Assembly (NCBI GenBank): GCA_021780225.1
Contig: JAJXZF010000069.1
Location: forward strand, 17,933-81,932
DNA from: Deltaproteobacteria bacterium
GTDB lineage: Bacteria; Desulfobacterota; Binatia; Binatales; Binataceae
Direction of reading: 5' to 3'
DNA: 64,000 nucleotides
Shown here: positions 8,870 to 16,634 of the stretch, one piece after another
Position numbering within the stretch: position 1 is the stretch's first letter
Layout of the letters: every line of letters starts with the position of its first letter
The notes under the pieces: model-generated
The model's input: only the letters and a program-made list of their open reading frames with translations
Told to the model about the DNA's origin: nothing
Databases searched by the model: none
Program-made: the position numbers and the translations under genes

Positions 8870-10072
8870 TTGAATACATTAAGCAATCGCGATGCCGTAA
8901 CGGGCGGGCAGGCGGCCGGCGCGTCGCGGCTCAAAGAGGTTTTTGCCAAGATGACCGGCGGCGCCAAAAAAACCGCATCGTCATGCTGTGACGCCGAGCT
9001 TGCGCAACGCGCACGCGCGCTGGTGATGGCCTACGGATGGAACGCGACGGCCTACCAGATACTCAACCCCGGAATCGATCTATGGTTCGAACCGTCGGCG
9101 CCCGCCGTGACCGGCTATATCCGGCGGGGCCATGTGATGCTGGCGGCGGGCGCTCCGATATGCGCTGAAAAGTCCCTGCCGGCGGCGACGCGCGCGTTTG
9201 AAGATTTCGCCGCGGCGAATCGATGCCGCGTCTGCTACGTGTGTGCGGCCGATCGCTTGCGCGGCCTGCTGGCGAATTCCGGCCGCCATGCGGCGATCGT
9301 GATCGGCGCGCAACCGGTCTGGAATCCCGCCCGATGGCCGTCCGTGTTGGAAGCGCATCGCTCGCTCCGCGCGCAGCTTAATCGCGCGCGCAATAAGGGC
9401 GTGCGAATCGAGCCGCTTGCGCCGGCGCGCGGATGCGAAGATCCGGAACTCGCGGCGGTGCTCGCGCGCTGGCTCGATTCGCGCGTGCTGCCGCCGCTGC
9501 ATTTTCTCGTCGAGCCGCATACGCTCGCGGGCGAAGTCGCCGATCGGGTGGTGCTGGTCGCGCGCTGCGACGGCCGCGCGGTCGCGTTTCTGGTCGCTTC
9601 GCCCGCGCCCGCCCGCAACGGTTATCTGATCGAACAGGTCGCGCGCGATCCGCGCGCGCCGAATGGAACCAGCGAACTGCTGATCGACGCGGCGATGCGC
9701 CGATTCGCCGCCGAAGGCCGCACCTACGTCACGCTGGGATTGGTCGCGCTCTCGACCCAGGCCGCGTTGGACATGAATCCGGCCTGGCTCCGGCTGATGA
9801 TGCGGTTCGCGCGGGCGCACGCGAATCGTTTCTACAACTTTCGCGGCCTCGAGCGGTTTCGCGCCAAGATGGCGCCGGACCTTTGGGAACCGATCTACTC
9901 CATCTCCAACGAAACGCGTTTTTCGATGCGCACGCTCTACGCGATTGGCGAGGCTTTCTCAGGCATTTCGCCCTGGCTCGCAATCTCGATGGCGCTGGCG
10001 CGGGCGGTCGAAATGGAGGCGCGGCGCGTTCGCCGGTTCGTCGCGATCCGGTTTGGCGGTCGCGCGGCCTGA
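8870..10072 (+). CDS. DUF2156 (LPG-synthetase C-terminal / GNAT-like) protein
   Basis: This 400-aa protein carries the DUF2156 signature near its N-terminus (YGWNATAYQILNPGIDLWF, about 48-66) and a second acetyltransferase-like half (RNKGVRIEPL..., then YVTLGLVALS). The domain is the double-GNAT fold of MprF-type aminoacyl-phosphatidylglycerol synthases. There is no multi-spanning flippase domain, so this is the soluble form. It may transfer an aminoacyl group from aa-tRNA to a lipid or small acceptor. The listed start is a TTG; an ATG at 8951 lies just before the domain and is an alternative. The 188-bp gap to the divergent S53 gene probably holds both promoters. pqqA follows 122 bp downstream. 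Confidence 0.75.
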   Translation: MNTLSNRDAVTGGQAAGASRLKEVFAKMTGGAKKTASSCCDAELAQRARALVMAYGWNATAYQILNPGIDLWFEPSAPAVTGYIRRGHVMLAAGAPICAEKSLPAATRAFEDFAAANRCRVCYVCAADRLRGLLANSGRHAAIVIGAQPVWNPARWPSVLEAHRSLRAQLNRARNKGVRIEPLAPARGCEDPELAAVLARWLDSRVLPPLHFLVEPHTLAGEVADRVVLVARCDGRAVAFLVASPAPARNGYLIEQVARDPRAPNGTSELLIDAAMRRFAAEGRTYVTLGLVALSTQAALDMNPAWLRLMMRFARAHANRFYNFRGLERFRAKMAPDLWEPIYSISNETRFSMRTLYAIGEAFSGISPWLAISMALARAVEMEARRVRRFVAIRFGGRAA

Positions 10073-10194
10073 GCCGTCGCGCGGGCGAGCCGGATCGTCA
10101 TCCGGGTGGCTTCATCAAGGCGCCCGATGTTAAAATTTCGTCACGCCGCGGTTTCGCCCCGAAGACGCCGGCGGCGAGAGCGGAGGGTCGTTTC

Positions 10195-10359
10195 ATGAGC
10201 GAGTGGCGCAAGCCTGACTTCGTTGAATTGCGTATGGACGCCGAGATTAGCTGCTACAGTTTTTTGCTCGACGACATGCGCGCTTACGGCAGCTTGCGCA
10301 AGGCGGAAGCGGCGGAGCCCGACCCGCCGCCGGCGGCGGATTCGCGGCCCTTGCGCTAA
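10195..10359 (+). CDS. pqqA: PqqA, coenzyme PQQ precursor peptide (long form)
   Basis: This 54-aa peptide opens MSEWRKPDFVELRMDAEISCY. Trp4, Lys6-Pro7 and the Glu17-x3-Tyr21 pair match PqqA, whose Glu and Tyr are cross-linked by PqqE and become the PQQ skeleton. A GGAGGG Shine-Dalgarno sequence sits 8 bases ahead of the ATG. It lies directly before pqqB (9 bp between stop and ATG). Most PqqA peptides are about 22-40 residues. This one has an additional charged and proline-rich tail after Tyr21 (AEAAEPDPPPAADSRP), so a longer C-terminal leader must be removed. Confidence 0.9.
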   Translation: MSEWRKPDFVELRMDAEISCYSFLLDDMRAYGSLRKAEAAEPDPPPAADSRPLR

Positions 10360-10368
10360 GCGCACGTG

Positions 10369-11307
10369 ATGCGCGTCCGGATACTCGGCTCGGCCGCGGG
10401 CGGCGGATTTCCGCAATGGAATTGCCAATGCGAAAACTGCGTGCGGATGCGCCGAGGCGAAATTCGGGCGGCTCCGCGCACGCAATGTTCGATCGGTGTC
10501 AGCTCCGATGGCCGCCGCTGGCGCCTTATCAACGCAAGTCCCGATCTTCCTGCTCATCTCCGCACGCTCGCCTCGACCGCTTCGGCGCCGGCCAGTTCAC
10601 GCACCGGACCGCTTGACGCGATAATCCTGACCGATGGCGAATTGGATCATTGCGCCGGACTGCTCGCGATTCGCGAGACCGGACCGCTTGCGCTCTACTC
10701 GACGGTTGCCGTTCGCGACTGGATCTTCGGCGCGAATGCGGCCTTTTCCGCAATCTGCCGGTCCGGACGGCTCGAATGGCGGGAATTGCCGCTGGGCGGC
10801 GGCGATGCTGATGCCGAAATCGAGGTGCGCACGGCCGGCGGCGCGGATACCGGTCTGCGCATCAGCGCGACCGCCGTCGCGGCTAAAATTCCGCGCTATG
10901 CCGGGGCCGAAGGACAGGAGCCGGAGGGCGCCGCGATCGCGTTGCGAATCCGCTCGGCCGACAGCGCCGCGGCGCTGCTCTACGCGCCCTGCTTTCGCCG
11001 GATCGATGACGCGCTGCTCGCCGCCGCGCGCCGGTCGTCATGTATCCTGCTCGACGGAAGTTTCTGGTGGGACGACGAGATGGCGCGCCGCGGAGTCGGA
11101 ATGGCCACAGCGGCCGCGATGGGCCATCTGGCGATCGGCGGTTCTCACGGCAGCCTTGCGGCGTTGCGGGAATTGGACGGGATTAGAAAGATTTACACGC
11201 ATATAAACAACACCAACCCGATTCTCGACGAGGCTTCGGCGGAACGCCGCCTGCTTGCCGAAGCCGGGTTCGAAATCGCCGCCGACGGAATGACGCTGGA
11301 ACTGTAG
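10369..11307 (+). CDS. pqqB: PqqB, PQQ biosynthesis metallo-beta-lactamase-fold protein
   Basis: This protein of about 312 aa begins RVRILGSAAGGGFPQWNC, the hallmark N-terminus of PqqB, with NCQCENC supplying a cysteine cluster. DGELDHCAGL is the degenerate metal-binding motif of the MBL fold. PqqB acts late in cytosolic PQQ maturation as a hydroxylase-like enzyme on the diaminated precursor. ATG at 10369 is preceded by an in-frame GTG at 10366; the ATG is preferred. It is followed 4 bp later by pqqC. Confidence 0.95.
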   Translation: MRVRILGSAAGGGFPQWNCQCENCVRMRRGEIRAAPRTQCSIGVSSDGRRWRLINASPDLPAHLRTLASTASAPASSRTGPLDAIILTDGELDHCAGLLAIRETGPLALYSTVAVRDWIFGANAAFSAICRSGRLEWRELPLGGGDADAEIEVRTAGGADTGLRISATAVAAKIPRYAGAEGQEPEGAAIALRIRSADSAAALLYAPCFRRIDDALLAAARRSSCILLDGSFWWDDEMARRGVGMATAAAMGHLAIGGSHGSLAALRELDGIRKIYTHINNTNPILDEASAERRLLAEAGFEIAADGMTLEL

Positions 11308-11311
11308 TCTG

Positions 11312-12058
11312 ATGAGCGACCCGGCCACGCATCTGCCGCCCGATCCGCCCGAGCAATTTATCGCGCGGATGCGCGCGGTCGGCGCGGTTGCGTACCACGA
11401 CCGCCATCCGTTCCACCTGCTGATGCATCAGGGGAAGCTCACCCGCCGCCAGCTTCAAGCGTGGATCGAAAACCGCTTCTATTATCAATGGCGAATTCCC
11501 CGGAAGGACGCGATTATCCTGGCCAAGGCGGACGATCCCGAGTTTCGCCGCGCCTGGATCGGCCGAATTTCCGATCATGACGGCGACGAGTCGCGCGAAG
11601 GCGGAATGCGCAAATGGCTGCGCCTCGCGCAGGCCGCCGGCCTCGATCCCGACGCGGTGCGGAGCCTCAAGCGCGTGCTGCCCGCCGCGCGCTACGCCGT
11701 CGATGCTTACGTCGAGCTGGTCGCGAGCCGTCCGCTGGTCGAAGCGGTCGCGTCGTCGCTGACCGAGCTGTTCGCGCCGGAACTGATGGCGAGCCGGGTC
11801 GTGGCGCTGGAACAGCTTTATCCGTGGCTCGATCGCGCGGGACTCGACTATTTCCGCGGACGCCTTTCCGAAGCGCCGCGCGACGCCGCCTTCGGACTGG
11901 ATTTCGTCGTCCGCCATTGCACGACGCGCGCGATGCAGGATCGCGCGGTCGAAGCGCTGATCGCGAAATGCCATATTCTCTGGAGCCTGCTCGACGCGAT
12001 TCATTTCGCCTACGTCGAGCCGGGATGGACGCCGCCGCTATGGAACGCCGCGGAATGA
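11312..12058 (+). CDS. pqqC: PqqC, pyrroloquinoline-quinone synthase
   Basis: This 248-aa all-helical oxidase catalyses the final ring closure and eight-electron oxidation to PQQ. Typical PqqC strings are visible: YHDRHPFHLLMHQGKL, then IENRFYYQWRIPRKDAIIL, and ISDHDGDESREGGMRKWLRL. The last includes the His and acidic residues lining the active site. The length equals the family norm. The stop overlaps the pqqD ATG (ATGA at 12055-12058), indicating translational coupling. Confidence 0.97.
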   Translation: MSDPATHLPPDPPEQFIARMRAVGAVAYHDRHPFHLLMHQGKLTRRQLQAWIENRFYYQWRIPRKDAIILAKADDPEFRRAWIGRISDHDGDESREGGMRKWLRLAQAAGLDPDAVRSLKRVLPAARYAVDAYVELVASRPLVEAVASSLTELFAPELMASRVVALEQLYPWLDRAGLDYFRGRLSEAPRDAAFGLDFVVRHCTTRAMQDRAVEALIAKCHILWSLLDAIHFAYVEPGWTPPLWNAAE

Positions 12059-12330
12059 ACTCGGATGCCGGCGGCGCATGGCGTCCGCGGCTGGCGGCCG
12101 GCGTGCGGATTCGCGTCGATCCGGCGGACGGCCGCGAACGGCTGCTTTTTCCTGAAGCCGCGCTGGAGTTGAACGAAACCGCGGCCGCGATCATCCGGCT
12201 TTGCGACGGGCGCCGCGCGCTCGCGGAGATCGTGCGCGAACTCGCCGGACAATTTGGCGACGCGACCGCGCTCGCGCGGGAAACCGAAGAATTTCTCGCC
12301 GCGATGCGCGAACGGCGGCTCGTCGAGTGA
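12055..12330 (+). CDS. pqqD: PqqD, PqqA-binding chaperone (RRE fold)
   Basis: This 91-aa protein has the PqqD winged-helix (RiPP recognition element) pattern RLLFPEAALELNETAAAIIRLCDG, quoted in part: LELNETAAAIIRLCDG. It binds the PqqA leader and presents it to PqqE. The ATG at 12055 overlaps the pqqC stop. An in-frame ATG at 12040 would add five residues. The end overlaps the pqqE GTG (GTGA at 12327-12330). Confidence 0.95.
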   Translation: MNSDAGGAWRPRLAAGVRIRVDPADGRERLLFPEAALELNETAAAIIRLCDGRRALAEIVRELAGQFGDATALARETEEFLAAMRERRLVE

Positions 12331-13430
12331 ATCCGCCGCCTCCGCCGCGTTCGCTGGTCGCCGAGCTGACCTATCGATGCCCGCTCGGTTGCCTGTACTG
12401 TTCCAATCCAGTCGAGTTGGCGAAAAGCCGCGCGGAATTATCCACGGCGGATTGGTCGCGCGCGTTCGCGCAGGCCGCCGCGCTCGGCGTTATGCAGCTC
12501 CATCTGACGGGCGGCGAGCCGCTGCTCCGCGATGATCTGACCGAACTTGCCGCGGCGGCCCGCGCTTGCGACCTGTATATCAACCTCATCACCAGCGGCG
12601 CCGGGCTGAACGAAGCGCGGCTTGATGCGCTCCGCGCCGCGGGGCTCGATCATGTGCAATTAAGCCTGCAGGACGCCGGCGAAGCCGGAGCGGATTACGT
12701 CGCCGGAGTCCGGACGCATCGGCGGAAGATCGCGACGGCGCGCATGATCGCGCGCCTGAAAATCCCGCTGACGCTGAATTTCGTCGTCCATCGGCTGAAT
12801 CTCGATCGGGTCGGCGCGATGATCGATCTGGCCGCGGAACTGGGCGCGCGGCGCGTCGAGCTGGCGAGCGCGCAATTCCACGGATGGGCGCTGCTCAACC
12901 GGGCGCATCTGATGCCCGCGCGGGAGCAGAATGATCGCGCCGAGGAAATCGTGCGTGCGGCCGCCGAACGCTTGCGCGGCGTGATCGAAGTCGTTTTCGT
13001 CCGCAACGACTATCTGGCCGGACGGCCCAAGCCATGCATGGGCGGATGGGGCCGCGGCACGATCGTGATCGATCCGGCAGGTCGCGCGATGCCGTGTCAG
13101 GCGGCGGCGTCGATTCGAGGACTGGAATTTCCAGACGTGCGATCGGCCACGCTGGAGGAGATCTGGCGCGATTCGCCGGTCTTCAACGCCTTCCGCGGCT
13201 ATGACTGGATGAAAGAGCCGTGTCGGAGCTGTCCCGAACGCGAGCGGGACTTCGGCGGATGCCGCTGTCAGGCGTTCGCGCTGGCCGGCGACGCCACGGC
13301 GACCGATCCCGCCTGCGCGCTCTCGCCGCATCATCGGACGGTCCTTGCCGCCCGCACTGAAAGCCCGGCGTCGAGCGAACCGATTTACCGCGCGGCCGAA
13401 GGCGGCCGCGCCGCTTTCTCCCGGCAATAA
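12327..13430 (+). CDS. pqqE: PqqE, radical SAM/SPASM PqqA Glu-Tyr cross-linking enzyme
   Basis: This 367-aa protein starts at a GTG overlapping the pqqD stop. A longer open frame upstream (from 12201) overlaps pqqD and is not needed. CPLGCLYC (about residues 19-26) is the CxxxCxxC site for the radical-SAM cluster and LTGGEPLLRDDL is the SAM-binding GGE motif. The C-terminal SPASM domain contains the Cys-rich strings KPCMGGWG, PCQAAAS, CRSCPERERDFGGCRC and ATDPAC for auxiliary Fe-S clusters. PqqE makes the carbon-carbon bond between Glu and Tyr of PqqA. No pqqF/G protease gene is present nearby, so leader removal must use another protease. Confidence 0.97.
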   Translation: MNPPPPPRSLVAELTYRCPLGCLYCSNPVELAKSRAELSTADWSRAFAQAAALGVMQLHLTGGEPLLRDDLTELAAAARACDLYINLITSGAGLNEARLDALRAAGLDHVQLSLQDAGEAGADYVAGVRTHRRKIATARMIARLKIPLTLNFVVHRLNLDRVGAMIDLAAELGARRVELASAQFHGWALLNRAHLMPAREQNDRAEEIVRAAAERLRGVIEVVFVRNDYLAGRPKPCMGGWGRGTIVIDPAGRAMPCQAAASIRGLEFPDVRSATLEEIWRDSPVFNAFRGYDWMKEPCRSCPERERDFGGCRCQAFALAGDATATDPACALSPHHRTVLAARTESPASSEPIYRAAEGGRAAFSRQ

Positions 13431-13505
13431 TTCAGCAAACGGTTGAGCGCCCGCGGCGCCGGCTTTAGCGCCTCGTTCGGCGTGCGAATGCGCCGTACCG
13501 ATCGA

Positions 13506-14225
13506 TCATCCGCGGTGTGCGGCAAGGAACGCGCGGGTGCGGGCGACGGCGGCGCCGGCCACGTCGGGCGTTTTCCATTTTTCGATCATTTCCACGCGCG
13601 GCGCGAGCGCGCCGATTTCGCGTGAAACCGGCGCCGGATGATAAAGATCGTCGCCCGCCAGCACCAACAGCGGCGTTGCGCAGTCGCGGACGAAATCGCG
13701 ATCGACGGAAAAGACGAAATCTCCGCCGTACATCCGCTCGCGGAAGCTGGCGCAGGCCGGCTCGGCGAGATTCGGCCGCTCGCGCCGCAACTCTTTCGCC
13801 CAGCCGTCGAACATCTCGTGGAACGCGGCGCGATTTTCGTGCAAGCCGATCGGATTTTGCAGCACGGCCGCGCTCACCCGTTTGGGCGCCGCCTTGATTA
13901 CGCCGAGGCAATAGGACGATCCGATGCATCCGCCCATCAAATGGCAGCGGTCGATTTTCAGATGATCGAGCAGGGCCAGATGGTCGGTGGCGTAGGTCTC
14001 CCATCCGTCGCTCGCGCCGACCGGCGCATGCGAGCGGCCGGCGTTGCGCTGGTCCATCGCGATGACGCGGAAGTCGTTGGCGAATTCTTTGGTCGGATCG
14101 AACGGACTTCTGTGCCAGAACTCGATGCTCGAGCGCATCCCGCCCGGCGCGAACAGCAGGATTGGATAGCCCGATCCGAATTCTTCGTAATAGAGCGAAA
14201 TTCCGCCGCGTTCGTATACCGGCAT
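13506..14225 (-). CDS. Alpha/beta hydrolase
   Basis: The 239-aa protein has the alpha/beta-hydrolase fold order: LYYEEFGSGYPILLFAPGG (strand and oxyanion-hole region), MDQRNAGRSHAP, the nucleophile-elbow position LMGGCIGSSYCLG, LLVLAGDDLYHP (acid Asp strand) and EIGALAPRVEMIEKW. At the elbow the usual G-x-S-x-G reads GGCIGSS. The nucleophile could therefore be Cys at the elbow rather than Ser, as in dienelactone-hydrolase-like members. The catalytic His near the C-terminus is not obvious, because the region reads TRAFLAAHRG. The substrate is unknown. The gene converges with pqqE. Confidence 0.8.
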   Translation of the reverse strand: MPVYERGGISLYYEEFGSGYPILLFAPGGMRSSIEFWHRSPFDPTKEFANDFRVIAMDQRNAGRSHAPVGASDGWETYATDHLALLDHLKIDRCHLMGGCIGSSYCLGVIKAAPKRVSAAVLQNPIGLHENRAAFHEMFDGWAKELRRERPNLAEPACASFRERMYGGDFVFSVDRDFVRDCATPLLVLAGDDLYHPAPVSREIGALAPRVEMIEKWKTPDVAGAAVARTRAFLAAHRG

Positions 14226-14281
14226 CGTAGATACTCCGTGGTTCCTCCGCGCGCCGCTCAGCGGGTAGTTTTAACGCCGAA

Positions 14282-14500
14282 TCACGATTCGGGACGAAGG
14301 ACGGTTTCGACAGTAAAGCCCGCGGCGCTGTCGCCAGGACGATAGTTCAGCAGTTCAAAGCCAATCACTTTTCCGTCGGCGTCTTTCATCAGAACGACTT
14401 CGTCGGCGGTTTCCTCGCAAACGCTTTCCTTGGCGGGATCGTCGAACCATACGGTGAGCGTGCGGCCGGCGAGATCGCGAATCACTTTGATTTTTTCCAT
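14282..14500 (-). CDS. DUF2283 domain protein
   Basis: This 72-aa protein shows the DUF2283 beta pattern: a strand LTVWFDDP, then EVVLMKDADGKVIGFELLNY. The conserved part is the acidic-Gly-x-Ile-Gly-x-Glu-Leu-Leu string. DUF2283 proteins are small and of unknown biochemical role, and are frequently encoded next to DUF4258 proteins in what looks like a toxin-antitoxin arrangement. Here the ATG (14,498-14,500) lies inside the 3' end of such a neighbour, overlapping it by 19 bp, so the two genes were built as a coupled pair. Confidence 0.7.
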   Translation of the reverse strand: MEKIKVIRDLAGRTLTVWFDDPAKESVCEETADEVVLMKDADGKVIGFELLNYRPGDSAAGFTVETVLRPES

Positions 14501-14823
14501 ATTTCTTCTCCCGCCTTGATCGCGTCTGTCGGATAAGCGGTGACGAGAAAGCCTTCATCATTTTGACGCCGGGCCACCGCGCAAATCCAGCGCGCCGGAC
14601 CACCTCGATAAAAGAGGAAAACGTCGCCGGCCTTGCGGCTGCGCCTTATTTCGTCGGGATCGCGAAGAGCGTTTTTGGCGTCATCGGCCCGCTACGCCAT
14701 CGCCGGATGTTTTTCGGACGCGATAAACTTCCAGTATGCGGCGGTGCATCTGACCGAAAAACCGATCGGCGTTGCGACCTCGAAAAGCACAGCGCCGCCG
14801 TTCCGCTTTGCTTCTTTGGCCAC
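14482..14823 (-). pseudogene. DUF4258-like gene interrupted by an in-frame TAG
   Basis: One continuous minus-strand frame reads (from GTG 14,823) AKEAKRNGGAVLFEVATPIG..., then YWKFIASEKHPAMA, a TAG at 14,692-14,694, and then ALRDPDEIRRSRKAGDVFLF, WICAVARRQNDEGFLVTAY and PTDAIKAGEEIWKKSK. The two halves together give the complete pattern of the DUF4258-like family (HPAM...PDEIR-S...LFYR...W-CAV...GFL-TAY-TDAIK-GE-IW). There is no frameshift, only the stop. The GTG has a GGA six bases upstream. I call it a pseudogene by point mutation. A sequencing error or stop-codon readthrough is the alternative. It is the presumptive partner of the overlapping DUF2283 gene. Confidence 0.7.
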
Positions 14824-14898
14824 GTTGTTTCCGAGCCGCTATTCTTCCGGCCTCCAGAGTGCGGCCCAAACAGGCCCGCGACCGGCGCGCCAGGATGA

Positions 14899-16089
14899 TT
14901 AGCGCGACTTGGGCAGGCCGAGCACGCGCTCGGCTATGATGTTGCGCTGGATCTCGGACGTGCCGCCTTCGATCGTATTCGCCCGCGAGCGCAGAAAATG
15001 ATGCTGCCAGCGGCCGTTCTGGATCGCGTGCGCCGATCCGCGCATCAACTGGCCTGCCGGCCCTTCCAGCGCCATCGCGAATTCCTGCATCCGCTGGTTC
15101 AGTTCGGACCATGCGAGCTTCGAAATCGATCCGACCGGCCCGGGATCGCCGCCTTTCAGAATTTTCGAGAAGGTGCGGTAGGCGGTGAACCGCATCATCT
15201 CCAGTTCGACGAAGAATTGCGCAAGCTGCTGGCGGATCAGCGGATCTTTCGTGGCGGGCGCGCCATTGCGAAGCGTCGCGCGCGCCAGATCCACGATTTC
15301 GTCGAAAATAATTCGATAGCGCATCACGCCCGCCAGCGCTGCGGTGCCGCGCTCGTTCATCAACGTGGTGGTCGCCACGCGCCATCCGTCGTTGATCCCG
15401 CCCAGCAGATTGGCGCGCGGCACGCGCACGTCCTCGAAGAACATCTCATTGAATTCGGACTCGCCGGTCATTTGGCGCAGTGGCTTGACCGTGATGCCGG
15501 GGCTTTTCATATCGACGAGCAGGTAGCTCAGTCCGCGATGCTTCGGCGCGTCGGGATCGGTGCGCACCAGCAGCATGCACCAGTCGGCGACATGGCCGAG
15601 CGTGGTCCAGACTTTCTGGCCGTTGACGATAAACTCGTCGCCGCTGAGTTCGGCGCGGGTGCGCAGGGAGGCGACGTCGGAGCCGGAATTCGGCTCGGAA
15701 AATCCCTGGCACCAGATCTCCTCGCAGCTCAGAATTTTCGGCAGATAGCGTTTTTTCTGTTCCTCGCTGCCGTAGGTGATGATGGTCGGACCAGCCATCG
15801 CGAGTCCCAGCACGTTGAGCGGCGCCGGCGCGCGCATCCGCGCGATCTCTTCGTTGAAAATCGCCATCTCGACTTGCGAGGCGCCTTGGCCGCCGTATTC
15901 CTTCGGCCACGCCATCCCGAGCAAGCCGCCGTCATAGAGCCGGCGCTGCCAATCCTTCAGAAATTCAAGCGTGCCCACGCCATGCGGCCGAAAGCCCGGC
16001 TCGCCCCATCCGGGGGGCAGGTTGTCGCGCAGGAATTTTTTGACGCGAGCGCGAAACTCTTCCTGTTCGGGGGTGAATCCCAAGTCCAT
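14899..16089 (-). CDS. Acyl-CoA dehydrogenase
   Basis: This 396-aa protein starts at the ATG at 16,089 (MDLGFTPEQEEFRARVKKF). An upstream start at 16,137 adds 16 residues without family similarity. FSEPNSGSDVASLRT is the beta-domain substrate/FAD motif, QKVWTTLGHVADWCMLL the following strand, and IEGGTSEIQRNIIAERVLGLP the C-terminal signature with the Glu expected for the catalytic base. It oxidises an acyl-CoA with FAD and ETF. It is related to, but clearly distinct from, the enzyme at 2767-3948. It is downstream of a ferritin-like gene (55-bp gap). Confidence 0.93.
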   Translation of the reverse strand: MDLGFTPEQEEFRARVKKFLRDNLPPGWGEPGFRPHGVGTLEFLKDWQRRLYDGGLLGMAWPKEYGGQGASQVEMAIFNEEIARMRAPAPLNVLGLAMAGPTIITYGSEEQKKRYLPKILSCEEIWCQGFSEPNSGSDVASLRTRAELSGDEFIVNGQKVWTTLGHVADWCMLLVRTDPDAPKHRGLSYLLVDMKSPGITVKPLRQMTGESEFNEMFFEDVRVPRANLLGGINDGWRVATTTLMNERGTAALAGVMRYRIIFDEIVDLARATLRNGAPATKDPLIRQQLAQFFVELEMMRFTAYRTFSKILKGGDPGPVGSISKLAWSELNQRMQEFAMALEGPAGQLMRGSAHAIQNGRWQHHFLRSRANTIEGGTSEIQRNIIAERVLGLPKSR

Positions 16090-16144
16090 CGCGAAGCCCT
16101 CTCTCGCATCGCCGCCGCGCCGTACAGCCGGCCGCACGGCGCCA

Positions 16145-16570
16145 TTACAGCTTGTTCATGATCCGAATCAGCTCGGCGCGGCCCCATTCGACTTCGAACC
16201 GATGCCGCTTCGCCATCCGCCGCAACTGATCGGCGATCGGGCCGTCCTGCGGCGCGATCGCCAGCGCTTCTTCGACTTTGCGCGCGCCCCATTCTTCGCC
16301 GCGGATCAGCAGTTTCAACCGGTCCGCCAAAACTCCGGCGGCGGCGACTTTCGCGGCGAACGGCCCGATTTGGCCTGACGGTTGGCCGCCGTTAGCGCGG
16401 ATAAGTTGTTCCAGCGCGAATGCGGTCGCGGCTTCGTCTTCACGCGAAGTGGCGAGCAGGCGGCGCAGCTCGTCGTTTTCGACTTCGCCGAGCAATTGGT
16501 CGAGCGCGGCGACGCCCGCGCGCTCGCTTTCGAGCAGCAGATTCAAAATTTGCTCGAGCGCCGGGCCCAC
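16145..16570 (-). CDS. Ferritin-like helical-bundle protein (DUF6306-like)
   Basis: This 141-aa protein is predicted to be almost wholly alpha-helical: ALEQILNLLLESERAGVAALDQLL, NDELRRLLATSREDEAATAFALEQLI and EEWGARKVEEALAIAP. Glu and His spacing is reminiscent of ferritin-like four-helix proteins that bind two metals (E in ESERAG, E in REDEA, E in GEEWGARKVEEAL). Only the fold class is supported. It resembles small 'DUF6306' proteins from memory, and the metal and function are unknown. It sits between the DHH phosphoesterase and the acyl-CoA dehydrogenase on the same strand. Confidence 0.5.
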   Translation of the reverse strand: MGPALEQILNLLLESERAGVAALDQLLGEVENDELRRLLATSREDEAATAFALEQLIRANGGQPSGQIGPFAAKVAAAGVLADRLKLLIRGEEWGARKVEEALAIAPQDGPIADQLRRMAKRHRFEVEWGRAELIRIMNKL

Positions 16571-16634
16571 GGCGCGAATCTACAAGCCGGTCGGCGGCTT
16601 AGCAAGGGAAGTTCGCGGCGCCGCCGGATGGCGA

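Noticed and set aside
7005..8873. 622-aa plus-strand open frame
   Set aside because: It is the antisense of the S53 peptidase, rich in Arg and Ala with no fold signature, as expected of GC-rich shadows.
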